This document shows, piece by piece, positions 41,822 through 53,528 of a DNA stretch of 64,000 bases (the first letter of the stretch is position 1; every line of letters begins with the position of its first letter). Source of the stretch: Lachnospiraceae bacterium (GTDB taxonomy: Bacteria; Bacillota; Clostridia; Lachnospirales; Lachnospiraceae); NCBI GenBank assembly GCA_021772075.1, contig JAETNQ010000014.1, positions 1-64,000 of the forward strand, given 5' to 3'. Under the pieces are notes generated by a model, which worked only from the letters and a program-made list of their open reading frames with translations, was not told where the DNA came from and ran no database searches. The translations under genes were made by a program, and so were the position numbers.

Positions 41822-44359
41822 TTATGCGCCGAAGCCCTGTTCCGTCCTGTTGATAATATCATCCTGCAGCGAACGGGACAACGTGGTAAACAATGCGCTG
41901 TATCCGGCCACCCTTACCACCAGATGTTTATATTTTTCCGGATTCTTCTGCGCATCCAGCAGAGTCTCCCGGCTGACTACGTTAAACTGCATATGGCTTC
42001 CCTTCTGATCGAAATATGCACGGATCAGCGCCACGAACTTTTCCAAACCTTCCTTTCCGCTCAAAGCCGACGGATGGAACTTCTGATTAAACAACGTACC
42101 GTTGGAAGCGATATAGTGATCCAGTCTTGCCACGGAATTTGCCGCAGCCGTAGGGCCGTTTACATCCTTTCCCGCCGAAGGGGATACCCCGTCCGCCACC
42201 GGCGTGCCCGCCAGCCTTCCGTCCGGCGTAGCTCCGGTCTGCGCCCCCAGCGGTACATTGGCCGATACCGGATATAAGCCTGCCTGGAAAATACCGCCCC
42301 TCGGATTCCTGTATTCCTGCAGCGGTCTTGTATAAGTATAGGCCACATCCCTTGCAAAAGCGTCCACTTCCGGAATATCGTTGCCGAACTTCGGAACCTG
42401 GTCGATCAGTTTCAGCAGACGCTCCCCGTTTTCTTTTACCGACGGCATTTCGGAAGTCTCGATCACCGTCTTCATGATTGCCGCGATCTCCTTTTCCCCG
42501 ATCTCCTGTCCGGCCTCTTTCAAGCTCGTTGCAATCTGCGTCGTCATGTCTTGGACCATTTCTTTTGTCAGCCCTTTTCCGTAGTTAGTGGCCAACGCTT
42601 CTTTAAACTCTTTGAGAGTCGCCTTATGCTCGTCGAATACGAGCGTCTTTACCGCATAGAGCGCGTCCGCCATATTGGCTACGCCAAAGCCCTGAGGACC
42701 TGTAAAGTTGTATACGGCCCCGCCTTCCTGGACGGAAAGGCCCCGCTCCATACAATCGTCCACCATGCAGGAAAGGAACGGCAGGGGACATCTCTCGGCA
42801 TGGGCAACGTCGATGGCATTGTCCGCGTTTACCAACAGCTTGATCATATAATTCATCTGCTCTTTATAAGCACCGTAAAATTCTTCAAAATCTTTCATTT
42901 CCTCGACCGGCTTGGTAACTACTCCCACCTGCACGCCTTTGTCCCTGCCCTGGGAGAATACCAGTTCCATAGGACGGCACATATTGAAGAACGCCGCATC
43001 ATGCCAGCCTTCCGTCTTGCCGGCCTTCTGAGGTTCCACGCAGCCGATAATATTATATTCCCTTGCATCCTTCAGCGTAAGCCCGCGGTTCACCAGAGCC
43101 GGAATGATCACTTCGTCATTGTAATATGCCGGAAGCCCGACTCCCGTCCTCGTCAATTCCGCCGCCTTCACCAAAAATTCATGAGGGGTGCCGTTCCAGA
43201 CTCTTACCGAGAAAGAAGGCTGGGGCAGCTGCACATGCATGGATGCCTGGATCGTCATAAAAGACAAGTCGTTCGTCACATCCACTCCGTCTCCGTTCTG
43301 TCCGCCCGCGATCAGGTTCTGGAACAGGCTGTAGCCCGCAAAGCCTTCTGCGGAAGCGGCGTCCCTGCATTTATTCAAATCATTTAATTTTACCCAGATA
43401 CAATCGATCAATTCCTGTGCAAATTCCTTGCTCAGCGTCCCCTTCTTCCTGTCCGCTTCATAATACGGGTACATATACTGGTCAAAACGCCCCGGAGAAA
43501 TGGAATGCCCGCTGGATTCCAGCTGCAGGAGCTGCTGCACGAACCAGAAAGACTGGCATGCTTCATAAAAAGACTCCGCCCCTTTCGCCGGCACTTTTTC
43601 ACAGTTTGCCCCGATCTGCAAAAGTTCCGCCCGCCTTGCCGCATCCTTGCATTCCGCCGCCATTTCCTTCGCCAGCTTTGCATAACGGCGCGCATAGGCG
43701 ATCACTGCGTCACAGCTTATAATAACCGCCTGGAGGAAACGCGCTTTCCTTGCATAATCCCCGTCGCCGAAATCGCACTCCGCAAGCCGTTTTTCCGCTT
43801 CGGCGCGGATTCCTTCATATCCTATCGCTAATACTTTTTCATACTGCACGGTCACATGGCCCACGCCGTTATAAAAATAATTTCCCGGCGTAAACATATT
43901 ATGTTCCATGGCGATTAACGTTTCCGGCTCCATATAAGAGGTCGCCAGTTCGCTGGTCGTCTTTCCCTTCCAGTAACTGTCCGCTTCCTTGATCTCGCGT
44001 TTTGCCTCTTCCGATATGTAAAAAGGATCGGCGCTGCGGCCCGCCACCGTATCAAACTCCGCCTCCAGCCATTCGTAAGAAAATTCAGGATAAGTCTGGC
44101 ATCCCCTCGGCGCAATGGTGCTGCTTCCCACCACCAGTTCGTCATCCCTTATAATAATCGGGATATTCTCCAGAATATGGGCAAACGCCTTTGCACGGCG
44201 CATAATAATCGGTTCATTTTCCGTTTGTTTGTAAGATTCCGTAATCAGCCTGGCCCTGGCCGATTCAATCTCCGGCATTTTGGCAAACAAATTGGCAATC
44301 AGCCTGTCAATCCTTGCCGTTTTCTTTATATCGCTAATTTCATATTGATACAGTCCCAT
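41822..44359 (-). CDS. Glycyl radical B12-independent propanediol dehydratase
   Basis: An 845-residue PFL-fold enzyme dehydrating (S)-1,2-propanediol to propionaldehyde inside the compartment. The start is ATG at 44359 after GGAAGGAGAG. The catalytic Cys and Glu lie in NIIGCVEPQKAG, near residue 440. The glycyl radical loop is VVRVAGYSALF, with Gly819. VVGSSTIAPRGCQTYPEFS and FFNMCRPMELV are dehydratase-branch blocks. Glycerol dehydratase is the closest alternative, but the aldolase/fucose context favours propanediol. It leads a separate operon with the activase, a PduU-like tile and EutP. Confidence 0.92.
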   Translation of the reverse strand: MGLYQYEISDIKKTARIDRLIANLFAKMPEIESARARLITESYKQTENEPIIMRRAKAFAHILENIPIIIRDDELVVGSSTIAPRGCQTYPEFSYEWLEAEFDTVAGRSADPFYISEEAKREIKEADSYWKGKTTSELATSYMEPETLIAMEHNMFTPGNYFYNGVGHVTVQYEKVLAIGYEGIRAEAEKRLAECDFGDGDYARKARFLQAVIISCDAVIAYARRYAKLAKEMAAECKDAARRAELLQIGANCEKVPAKGAESFYEACQSFWFVQQLLQLESSGHSISPGRFDQYMYPYYEADRKKGTLSKEFAQELIDCIWVKLNDLNKCRDAASAEGFAGYSLFQNLIAGGQNGDGVDVTNDLSFMTIQASMHVQLPQPSFSVRVWNGTPHEFLVKAAELTRTGVGLPAYYNDEVIIPALVNRGLTLKDAREYNIIGCVEPQKAGKTEGWHDAAFFNMCRPMELVFSQGRDKGVQVGVVTKPVEEMKDFEEFYGAYKEQMNYMIKLLVNADNAIDVAHAERCPLPFLSCMVDDCMERGLSVQEGGAVYNFTGPQGFGVANMADALYAVKTLVFDEHKATLKEFKEALATNYGKGLTKEMVQDMTTQIATSLKEAGQEIGEKEIAAIMKTVIETSEMPSVKENGERLLKLIDQVPKFGNDIPEVDAFARDVAYTYTRPLQEYRNPRGGIFQAGLYPVSANVPLGAQTGATPDGRLAGTPVADGVSPSAGKDVNGPTAAANSVARLDHYIASNGTLFNQKFHPSALSGKEGLEKFVALIRAYFDQKGSHMQFNVVSRETLLDAQKNPEKYKHLVVRVAGYSALFTTLSRSLQDDIINRTEQGFGA

Positions 44360-44406
44360 AATATCTCTCCTTCCGCCGCTCTTCGCCATCTGATAACCTA
44401 TGTTTT

Positions 44407-44435
44407 ATTATAAGCATGTTTTTTTCAAAAGTCAA
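44407..44435 (-). promoter_or_regulatory. Promoter of the glycyl radical enzyme operon
   Basis: On the minus strand TTGACT (44435-44430) and a perfect TATAAT (44412-44407) are 17 bp apart, about 48 bp before the dehydratase ATG. The TTGACT and the nearby TTGTTTTTATG repeats are shared with the aldolase promoter. Confidence 0.75.
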
Positions 44436-44454
44436 CTAATCCAACACATTTTTT

Positions 44455-44478
44455 ATTGTTTTTATGTTGTTTTTATGC
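44455..44478 (+). promoter_or_regulatory. Tandem TTGTTTTTATG repeats, candidate regulator site
   Basis: TTGTTTTTATG occurs at 44457-44467 and again at 44468-44478, immediately upstream of the dehydratase -35 box and overlapping a possible promoter for the divergent PHP gene (TTGTTT, 17 bp, TATTAT). The same word occurs at the aldolase promoter (37953-37963). Confidence 0.45.
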
Positions 44479-44549
44479 TATTATAATCTTGCGATGATTT
44501 TGACTTTTGCATTTTTACATAGCAACCATCATAGAAACGGAGGAATTCC

Positions 44550-45272
44550 ATGCTTCCTTATGAATTAGACATACATACCCATACCGTCTCCAGCGGGCAT
44601 TATACCCATGACACAATTACGGATATGGTTAAATATGCGGCGCGGACAGGAATCCGGCTGCTGGGAATCAGCGAACACGGACCGGCCATTCCCCATTCCT
44701 GCACCGCATCCTATTTCAGAGGCCAGACCTTGGCGCCCCGCCGCCGCATGGGCATTCATGTGCTGTACGGCGCGGAAGTTAATATCACGGATCTTTCCGG
44801 CAGCCTGGATCTGCCACAGGAAATTATGAAAAACCTGGACTACTGCATGGCCGGCATGCACCTTCCCTGCCTGGCTCCGGGTACAGAACAGGAGAACACG
44901 GATGCCTATATCCATGCCATGGAAAATCCTTACATCCGCATGATCGCCCATCCTGACGATGTCAAATACCCGGTAGATTACCATCGACTGATGGAGGCCG
45001 CTATGGACTGCCGCGTTCTTTTGGAGATCAACAACAGCTCCCTTGCCCCGGACGGCTATCGCGGAGACCATAAAAAGACAAAAGAAAATGACCGCGCCAT
45101 ACTGGAACTTTGCCGGAAATACCGCTATCCGGTACTCCTTTCCAGCGACAGCCACGGCCACTCCCATATCGGGGACTTCACTTATGCGCTCGCCCTGGTC
45201 CGGGAAATCAACTTCCCGGAAGAACTGATTTTAAATCGCAGCGCGGAAAAATTTCTTCGCTTTCTATCATGA
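44550..45272 (+). CDS. PHP-domain phosphatase (YcdX-like)
   Basis: A 240-residue metal-dependent phosphohydrolase. DIHTHTVSSGHY (residues 7-18) and ISEHGPAIPH supply the first metal-binding His/Glu residues, MAGMHLP and MIAHPDDVKYP more, and SSDSHGHSHIGDF the last Asp/His pair. GGAGG lies 6 bases before the ATG. The substrate is unknown; relatives dephosphorylate sugar phosphates. It is divergent from the dehydratase operon and shares its regulatory region. Confidence 0.85.
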   Translation: MLPYELDIHTHTVSSGHYTHDTITDMVKYAARTGIRLLGISEHGPAIPHSCTASYFRGQTLAPRRRMGIHVLYGAEVNITDLSGSLDLPQEIMKNLDYCMAGMHLPCLAPGTEQENTDAYIHAMENPYIRMIAHPDDVKYPVDYHRLMEAAMDCRVLLEINNSSLAPDGYRGDHKKTKENDRAILELCRKYRYPVLLSSDSHGHSHIGDFTYALALVREINFPEELILNRSAEKFLRFLS

Positions 45273-45297
45273 ATGACACCCGAATTTTTCTCAATGG

Positions 45298-46395
45298 CTA
45301 TTCCACAAAAACACTGTTATAACGGTCAACACACTTACTAAACACTTCGGTAAAATGCCCGATGGAACCCAAAGGCGCTCCGGAACCGCTCAGGTCGAGG
45401 GGCTGTCCGCTTTCCACCTGTTTGATCATCCACTCCAGCGCCTGGATCAAGGAATCGTAAAGCCCGTCAAAAGGACGCGAATTGCTCAGAGATTCTTTGA
45501 TCAGCTGGTTATTGTCGGCCGTAGCAGCATCCAGATCGGCAACCACTTCCACTAGTTCATCATGGAGGATCTTGATTTCCGTCAGATCCAGATCCGTAAT
45601 CGTTTCATCCGTGATCCCCTGCCCATAGATCTCATTCAATATCTTCCTGCCGATGGAAAGCCCGCGGCTGGCATTATAAGCGATCAGCTCCCCATCCTCC
45701 TTCATCTGCTCCTCTTCCAGAGCGACCCTCTCCTCCCCCATTTCGGAAATGGCATCAATATATTCATAGCCGAGAGGCGCAAAAGCATTGGCCGCTTCAT
45801 AAATAACCGCATGATATTCCTTTGCCTTCTGGTACTGGTTATCGGCATAGTCATAACTCCCGCTGATGGCAAGAAAAGTATCCATCAATTCCCTTAACGG
45901 ATCCGCCATTTCCTTTACCAGCTCGTCCAATTCCCCATAGGACGGATCCATATCGGCAAGAAGCAGGCAATCTTCTATAATATCGCTGTTCTTCCCAGAA
46001 ACCCGGTATCCATAAGTATATCCGCTGTCCGGCAGCAGAGAGAACTCCTCCGTATAATCCACAACCGTAAAATAATAACCGATATCATCCATAATATCAA
46101 TAATATCATTATTGAGCTCCACATAATAATTATATTTAACCAGATCCATCTCTTCCGGGGAAAGCCCGGAATCCTCATCACCGCTGTATTCTTCCCCTGC
46201 GGCATATGCCCCGCTTTCCGCATCTTCTTCGCCGGCCCCGTTCCCTGCAGTTCCCTCATCTTCCTCCGTTTCCGGCGTTTCTTCTCCGGCCGCCTTTTTT
46301 GGCGGCGCTGCCCCTGGCTCCGCATTCCCGCAGCCCGGCAGAACCAGCCCCAATACCAAAAGAGCCGCCAGCCATTTTTGCAAGTTCTTCTTCAT
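45298..46395 (-). CDS. DUF3829-like lipoprotein
   Basis: A 365-residue surface protein with a lipoprotein signal ending LVLPGC (Cys22), then an acidic low-complexity linker to about residue 75. A helical domain follows (VKYNYYVELNNDIIDIMDDIGYYF at its start, LKIL- and EQMKED-like helices later) that resembles DUF3829/YiiG proteins. Function is unknown. AAGGAAGGGAAG precedes the ATG. It is convergent with the PHP gene, 25 bp away. Confidence 0.75.
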   Translation of the reverse strand: MKKNLQKWLAALLVLGLVLPGCGNAEPGAAPPKKAAGEETPETEEDEGTAGNGAGEEDAESGAYAAGEEYSGDEDSGLSPEEMDLVKYNYYVELNNDIIDIMDDIGYYFTVVDYTEEFSLLPDSGYTYGYRVSGKNSDIIEDCLLLADMDPSYGELDELVKEMADPLRELMDTFLAISGSYDYADNQYQKAKEYHAVIYEAANAFAPLGYEYIDAISEMGEERVALEEEQMKEDGELIAYNASRGLSIGRKILNEIYGQGITDETITDLDLTEIKILHDELVEVVADLDAATADNNQLIKESLSNSRPFDGLYDSLIQALEWMIKQVESGQPLDLSGSGAPLGSIGHFTEVFSKCVDRYNSVFVE

Positions 46396-46554
46396 TCTTC
46401 CCTTCCTCCTTCATCCTCGGTTTCCAATCTTTTCTTACAGTATACCACATTTCTCTATACCATGCCTTGATAATCGAATAGACTTTACACTTTTTTATTG
46501 GGAAGATATGGAGACGGCCAAAGCAGTATACCGGACACACGCCGTATAGCCCTC

Positions 46555-47379
46555 TCACTCCTCAGCAACCCTCTGAATATGCATCGCCAGATACCCCACC
46601 TCCACCTCATCCAACGGCTTTTTCAGATATTTTTCCAAATGCCCGCATACCGTCGATGCCAGCCGGAAAGCATCCGGAAATTTTTCCGACATATAGTCAT
46701 TCATATTCAATTTCAGCTTTTCCCCCTTTACCGCCCGCGCCGCCATATAGCGGACATGGTTCATCAGCCGGTTATAGGAAAGGGAGACCGTATCGATCTT
46801 CATGCCCGTCTCCTCCTCCACCAGTTGGATGCATTCCCTGACCGTCCTGGCGATCTGCATGGACAGCGCCACATTTTCATCCTCGATCGCCGAATGGATG
46901 TGCAGGGCAATATATCCGATCTCATGCTCATCGATCTCCACGCCCAGCCTTTCTTTTAAAATCGGCCCGATGCGCTGCGCCGTCTTATACTCCATATGAA
47001 ACAGCGCCCGGATATCTTCCGTTAAGGGATTGCTGATCTGCTCCTGGTTCCGTATCCGCTTTACCGCATATGCGATATGGTCCGCCATGGGGAAGAGAAT
47101 CGCCCAGTCGATTTTTCCGAAAATTCTCTCGCTCTCTTTTAATATTTGTTCCGATATCTCCAGGAAGACCGGATCGACGCTTTTTACCAGCTCCGCCGCC
47201 GGCCCCCGCTGGGTCTGTTCATGAAGGGAATATACCGTGCATTCCTCCGGCGCTTCAATCCTTTCACTCACTTTTTTCCCAAAGCCGATTCCCTTCCCGA
47301 TTAAAAGATATTCCTGGTTATCCTCCATTCCTATGCCAATCAACGTATTATGATTCAACACCTTCTTTACTCTGAACAT
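46555..47379 (-). CDS. BglG/LicT-family transcriptional antiterminator
   Basis: A 274-residue RNA-binding antiterminator. Residues 1-60 (MFRVKKVLNHNTLIGI) form the CAT RNA-binding domain. PRD1 is at about 70-170 and PRD2 at about 180-274; the His residues phosphorylated by the PTS lie in EIGYIALHIHSA and EVGYLAMHIQRV. The start is ATG at 47379, preceded by GGAGAAG. It follows the PTS gene on the same strand and should act on the RAT/terminator in that gene's leader (49603-49676), so the unit is self-regulated by glucose-type sugar availability. Confidence 0.88.
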   Translation of the reverse strand: MFRVKKVLNHNTLIGIGMEDNQEYLLIGKGIGFGKKVSERIEAPEECTVYSLHEQTQRGPAAELVKSVDPVFLEISEQILKESERIFGKIDWAILFPMADHIAYAVKRIRNQEQISNPLTEDIRALFHMEYKTAQRIGPILKERLGVEIDEHEIGYIALHIHSAIEDENVALSMQIARTVRECIQLVEEETGMKIDTVSLSYNRLMNHVRYMAARAVKGEKLKLNMNDYMSEKFPDAFRLASTVCGHLEKYLKKPLDEVEVGYLAMHIQRVAEE

Positions 47380-47417
47380 ACTTCTCCATCCCCCGCAGAC
47401 CATTTTTCCATCAGGAT

Positions 47418-49568
47418 CTATTCTTCATAAGTATCGATTGCCAGCAAGGCTTCCCCCGCTTCTATGCTGCCGCTCTTCAACAGGCGGACTTTCTGGTTTT
47501 CGGCAAGCTCCGTACACAATACGGGAGATGCCAGCGAAGGCGCATTGACCTCCAGATATTCCAGATCCAGCTTCATCAGCGCGTCGCCTTTCTTTACCTC
47601 GTCCTCGTCCTTCACAAATACTTCAAAGCCTTTTCCTCCCAGATTCACCGTATCGATGCCCATATGGAGCAGCAGGGCGGTTCCTTCCGCCGTTTCAAAG
47701 CCGATGGCATGTTTCGTATCGAATACAAAGCTGACTTTGCCGTCTTCCGGCGCGTATACCGTCGCTTCTTCCGGAACCACCATCGCTCCGTCTCCCATCA
47801 TCCGTCCTGCAAATGCTTCGTCCGGAGCCTCAGAAATATCCGCCGCCCTTCCTTTTACAGGACTGTATACCGTTTCTGTCTTCACGACTTTGCCCGCCGG
47901 TGTTTCTTCCTCCGCCGGAGCTTCCTCTCCTTTGCCGCTCCCTCCATTACCGGGAAGATACTCTTCCTCCGGCGCGGTTTCCAAGTAATCCTCCAGATTC
48001 GACTTAATTACTGTAACTCTCGGGCCGTAGATCACCTGTACGCCGTTCCCTTTATGGACTACGCCGGACGCACCGGTGGATTTTAAAAGATTATCGTCTA
48101 CTAACTCGGATTTATGGACAGTACAGCGCAACCTTGTGGCACAGCAGTCCACATCTGAAATATTTTTCTTTCCTCCAAGCCCTCTGCAGATGGAAGCCGA
48201 CAATGCGTCTTCCTCTGAAATCGCATTACCCGAAGCCGCGCCTTTTTTACGGGCATCCACATCGCTCCTGCGGTAAAGCTTCACTTCCTCGCTGTCATCC
48301 CTCCCCGGCGTCTTCAGATCCATCTTCTTAATCAGGAAAGCAAACAAGAAATAATAAACGACAAAATATACCGCTCCCACGACAACAATCCAGAGCCAGC
48401 TCGTTTTTGCATTCCCCTGCAGGATGCCGAACAGGAACATATCGATCAGCCCTCCTGAAAAAGTCATGCCGACGCCGACGCCGCATATATGCATCAGCAT
48501 ATACGCCGCTCCGGCAAAAATACAATGAACCACATAAAGAACGGGCGCTACGAATAAAAAGGTAAATTCCAGAGGCTCGGTAATACCGGTCAGCATGGAA
48601 GTCAGCGCCGCCGACAGCAAAAGCCCCGCTGCTGCTTTTTTCTTTTCCGGTTTCGCCACTTTATACATTGCCAGGGCAGCTCCCGGAAGACCGAAGATCA
48701 TAAGCGGGAATTTACCCGACATAAACCGGGTCGCCGATACCGCAAAATGCTCCACGGAAGGATCGGCAAGCTGGGCGAAAAAGATATTCTGCGCGCCTTC
48801 CACCACGCGTCCGCCGACCTCCATCGTGCCTCCCAGCGCGGTCTGCCAGAACGGAAGATAAAATACATGATGCAGGCCAAACGGGATCAGGGCGCGTTCC
48901 ATCAATCCATAGATCCACGTTCCTACATACCCGGACTGCAGCACCACGCCGCCGATCGCATAAATCCCCTGCTGGATCACCGGCCATATAAAGAACATCA
49001 GAATGCCGACTACCGTATAGGCAAGCCCGCAGACAATCGGTACAAACCTCGTTCCCCCAAAAAAGGAAAGCACCTGGGGAAGCTCGATCTTATAAAACCG
49101 GTTATGCAGCGCCGCTACGCCAAGCCCTACGATAATACCGCCAAATACCCCCATTTGCAGGGAAGTAATACCCACTACCGATGTAGTCGCCCCTTCGAGC
49201 ATGGCTTCCGTTCCCCCATGGTTTGCAATCATCGCTCCTATCGACGCATGCATAATGAAAAACGCGATCGCCGCTGACAAAGCCGCCACTTCTTTTTCCT
49301 TCTTAGCCATGCCGATCGCGACGCCCATGGCAAAAATAATCGGCAGATTGGCAAAAACAATATCCCCGGCAGCGCTCATGACCTGCAAAATGGCGTTCAA
49401 AAACGTTCCCGGCCCCATAACCCCCATCAATCCATAAGTTTCCAGCATCGTTTCGTTGGTAAACGAACCTCCCACGCCGAGCAGCAAGCCCGCTACCGGC
49501 AGAATCGCGATCGGCAGCATAAAGGACCGGCCCACACGCTGCAACACGCCAAAAATTTTGTCTTTCAT
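47418..49568 (-). CDS. PTS glucose-family transporter EIICBA
   Basis: A 716-residue fused PTS permease that imports and phosphorylates a hexose or hexosamine. EIIC spans about 1-395 (FMLPIAILPVAGLLLGVGG; GITEPLEFTFLFVAP), EIIB about 465-545 (phospho-Cys in VDCCATRLRCTV) and EIIA about 575-716 (phospho-His in LLLHMGIDTVNLGGKG). The start is ATG at 49568 after AGGAGGAA. It could be glucose- or N-acetylglucosamine-type; the sequence does not decide. Its leader carries a terminator and RAT site, and the antiterminator gene follows 38 bp downstream. Confidence 0.92.
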   Translation of the reverse strand: MKDKIFGVLQRVGRSFMLPIAILPVAGLLLGVGGSFTNETMLETYGLMGVMGPGTFLNAILQVMSAAGDIVFANLPIIFAMGVAIGMAKKEKEVAALSAAIAFFIMHASIGAMIANHGGTEAMLEGATTSVVGITSLQMGVFGGIIVGLGVAALHNRFYKIELPQVLSFFGGTRFVPIVCGLAYTVVGILMFFIWPVIQQGIYAIGGVVLQSGYVGTWIYGLMERALIPFGLHHVFYLPFWQTALGGTMEVGGRVVEGAQNIFFAQLADPSVEHFAVSATRFMSGKFPLMIFGLPGAALAMYKVAKPEKKKAAAGLLLSAALTSMLTGITEPLEFTFLFVAPVLYVVHCIFAGAAYMLMHICGVGVGMTFSGGLIDMFLFGILQGNAKTSWLWIVVVGAVYFVVYYFLFAFLIKKMDLKTPGRDDSEEVKLYRRSDVDARKKGAASGNAISEEDALSASICRGLGGKKNISDVDCCATRLRCTVHKSELVDDNLLKSTGASGVVHKGNGVQVIYGPRVTVIKSNLEDYLETAPEEEYLPGNGGSGKGEEAPAEEETPAGKVVKTETVYSPVKGRAADISEAPDEAFAGRMMGDGAMVVPEEATVYAPEDGKVSFVFDTKHAIGFETAEGTALLLHMGIDTVNLGGKGFEVFVKDEDEVKKGDALMKLDLEYLEVNAPSLASPVLCTELAENQKVRLLKSGSIEAGEALLAIDTYEE

Positions 49569-49602
49569 AACGATATTCCTCCTGCTTTCTTTATATTTTA
49601 AT

Positions 49603-49655
49603 AAAAAAAGCATTAACATGCATAAACATTCTTAGAATTTATGCATAGTTAATGC
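49603..49655 (-). terminator. Leader terminator of the PTS gene
   Basis: On the minus strand GCATTAAC-ATGCATAAA pairs with TTTATGCAT-GTTAATGC and is followed by TTTTTTTATT, 35 bp before the EIICBA start. It is the attenuator stem expected to compete with the RAT structure. Confidence 0.85.
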
Positions 49656-49676
49656 CTGCTTACCAGTTACATACTA
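49644..49676 (-). promoter_or_regulatory. RAT antitermination site (LicT/BglG type)
   Basis: The minus strand reads GTAACTGGTAAGCAGGCATT, close to the LicT RAT core TTACTG-N5-GCAGGC. It overlaps the 5' side of the leader terminator stem, so binding of the antiterminator would keep the terminator from forming. Confidence 0.7.
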
Positions 49677-49811
49677 TGTAATACGTTATCCGCTTCGCTT
49701 CCAAAGCCGATCCTGTATTCATATGGAATTCATTTCTTATCCCGGCTTTTTGACTACAAAACCAGATTATATAAAAATTAACATTATACCAATCATTTGT
49801 CAAGATATCCC

Positions 49812-49848
49812 AACAAAAAAACCGCAAAAAGGAATCGCGCTTTTCGGC
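49812..49848 (-). terminator. Possible terminator after the hybrid kinase gene
   Basis: On the minus strand CCGAAAAG pairs imperfectly with CTTTTTGCGG and is followed by TTTTTTTG, 12-48 bp after the kinase stop. The remaining bases of this 291-bp gap are the PTS leader and its promoter region; no gene is seen there. Confidence 0.45.
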
Positions 49849-49859
49849 AGATCAACGAA

Positions 49860-53267
<3,408 letters not shown>

Positions 53268-53434
53268 ACGCTTCCTCCTCCTCTGTTTTATCCAATCATA
53301 CTACGAGTGCTTATGCAAGTCAACATATCAGACAGCCTAATCTGTTTTCTCTCCCTTGCGCCTGACAATTTTCTCCATATATTTCCTCTCCATTTCATGC
53401 CGGCTCCAAGGTTCCCTGGAATTGGACGAAAAAA

Positions 53435-53467
53435 AACCATGGCTCTCCCGAAAGAAATTCCATGGTT
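53435..53467 (-). terminator. Intrinsic terminator after the HD-GYP gene
   Basis: On the minus strand AACCATGG (53467-53460) pairs with CCATGGTT (53442-53435) across a 17-nt loop and runs into TTTTTTTT. It lies 60 bp after the HD-GYP stop, between that gene and the hybrid kinase, so the two are probably separate transcripts. Confidence 0.7.
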
Positions 53468-53528
53468 CCTATCTATATTTTTTCACGAAGCGCCCGCAAG
53501 GCGAAAAGGCCGCCGGGTTTGTCAGGCC

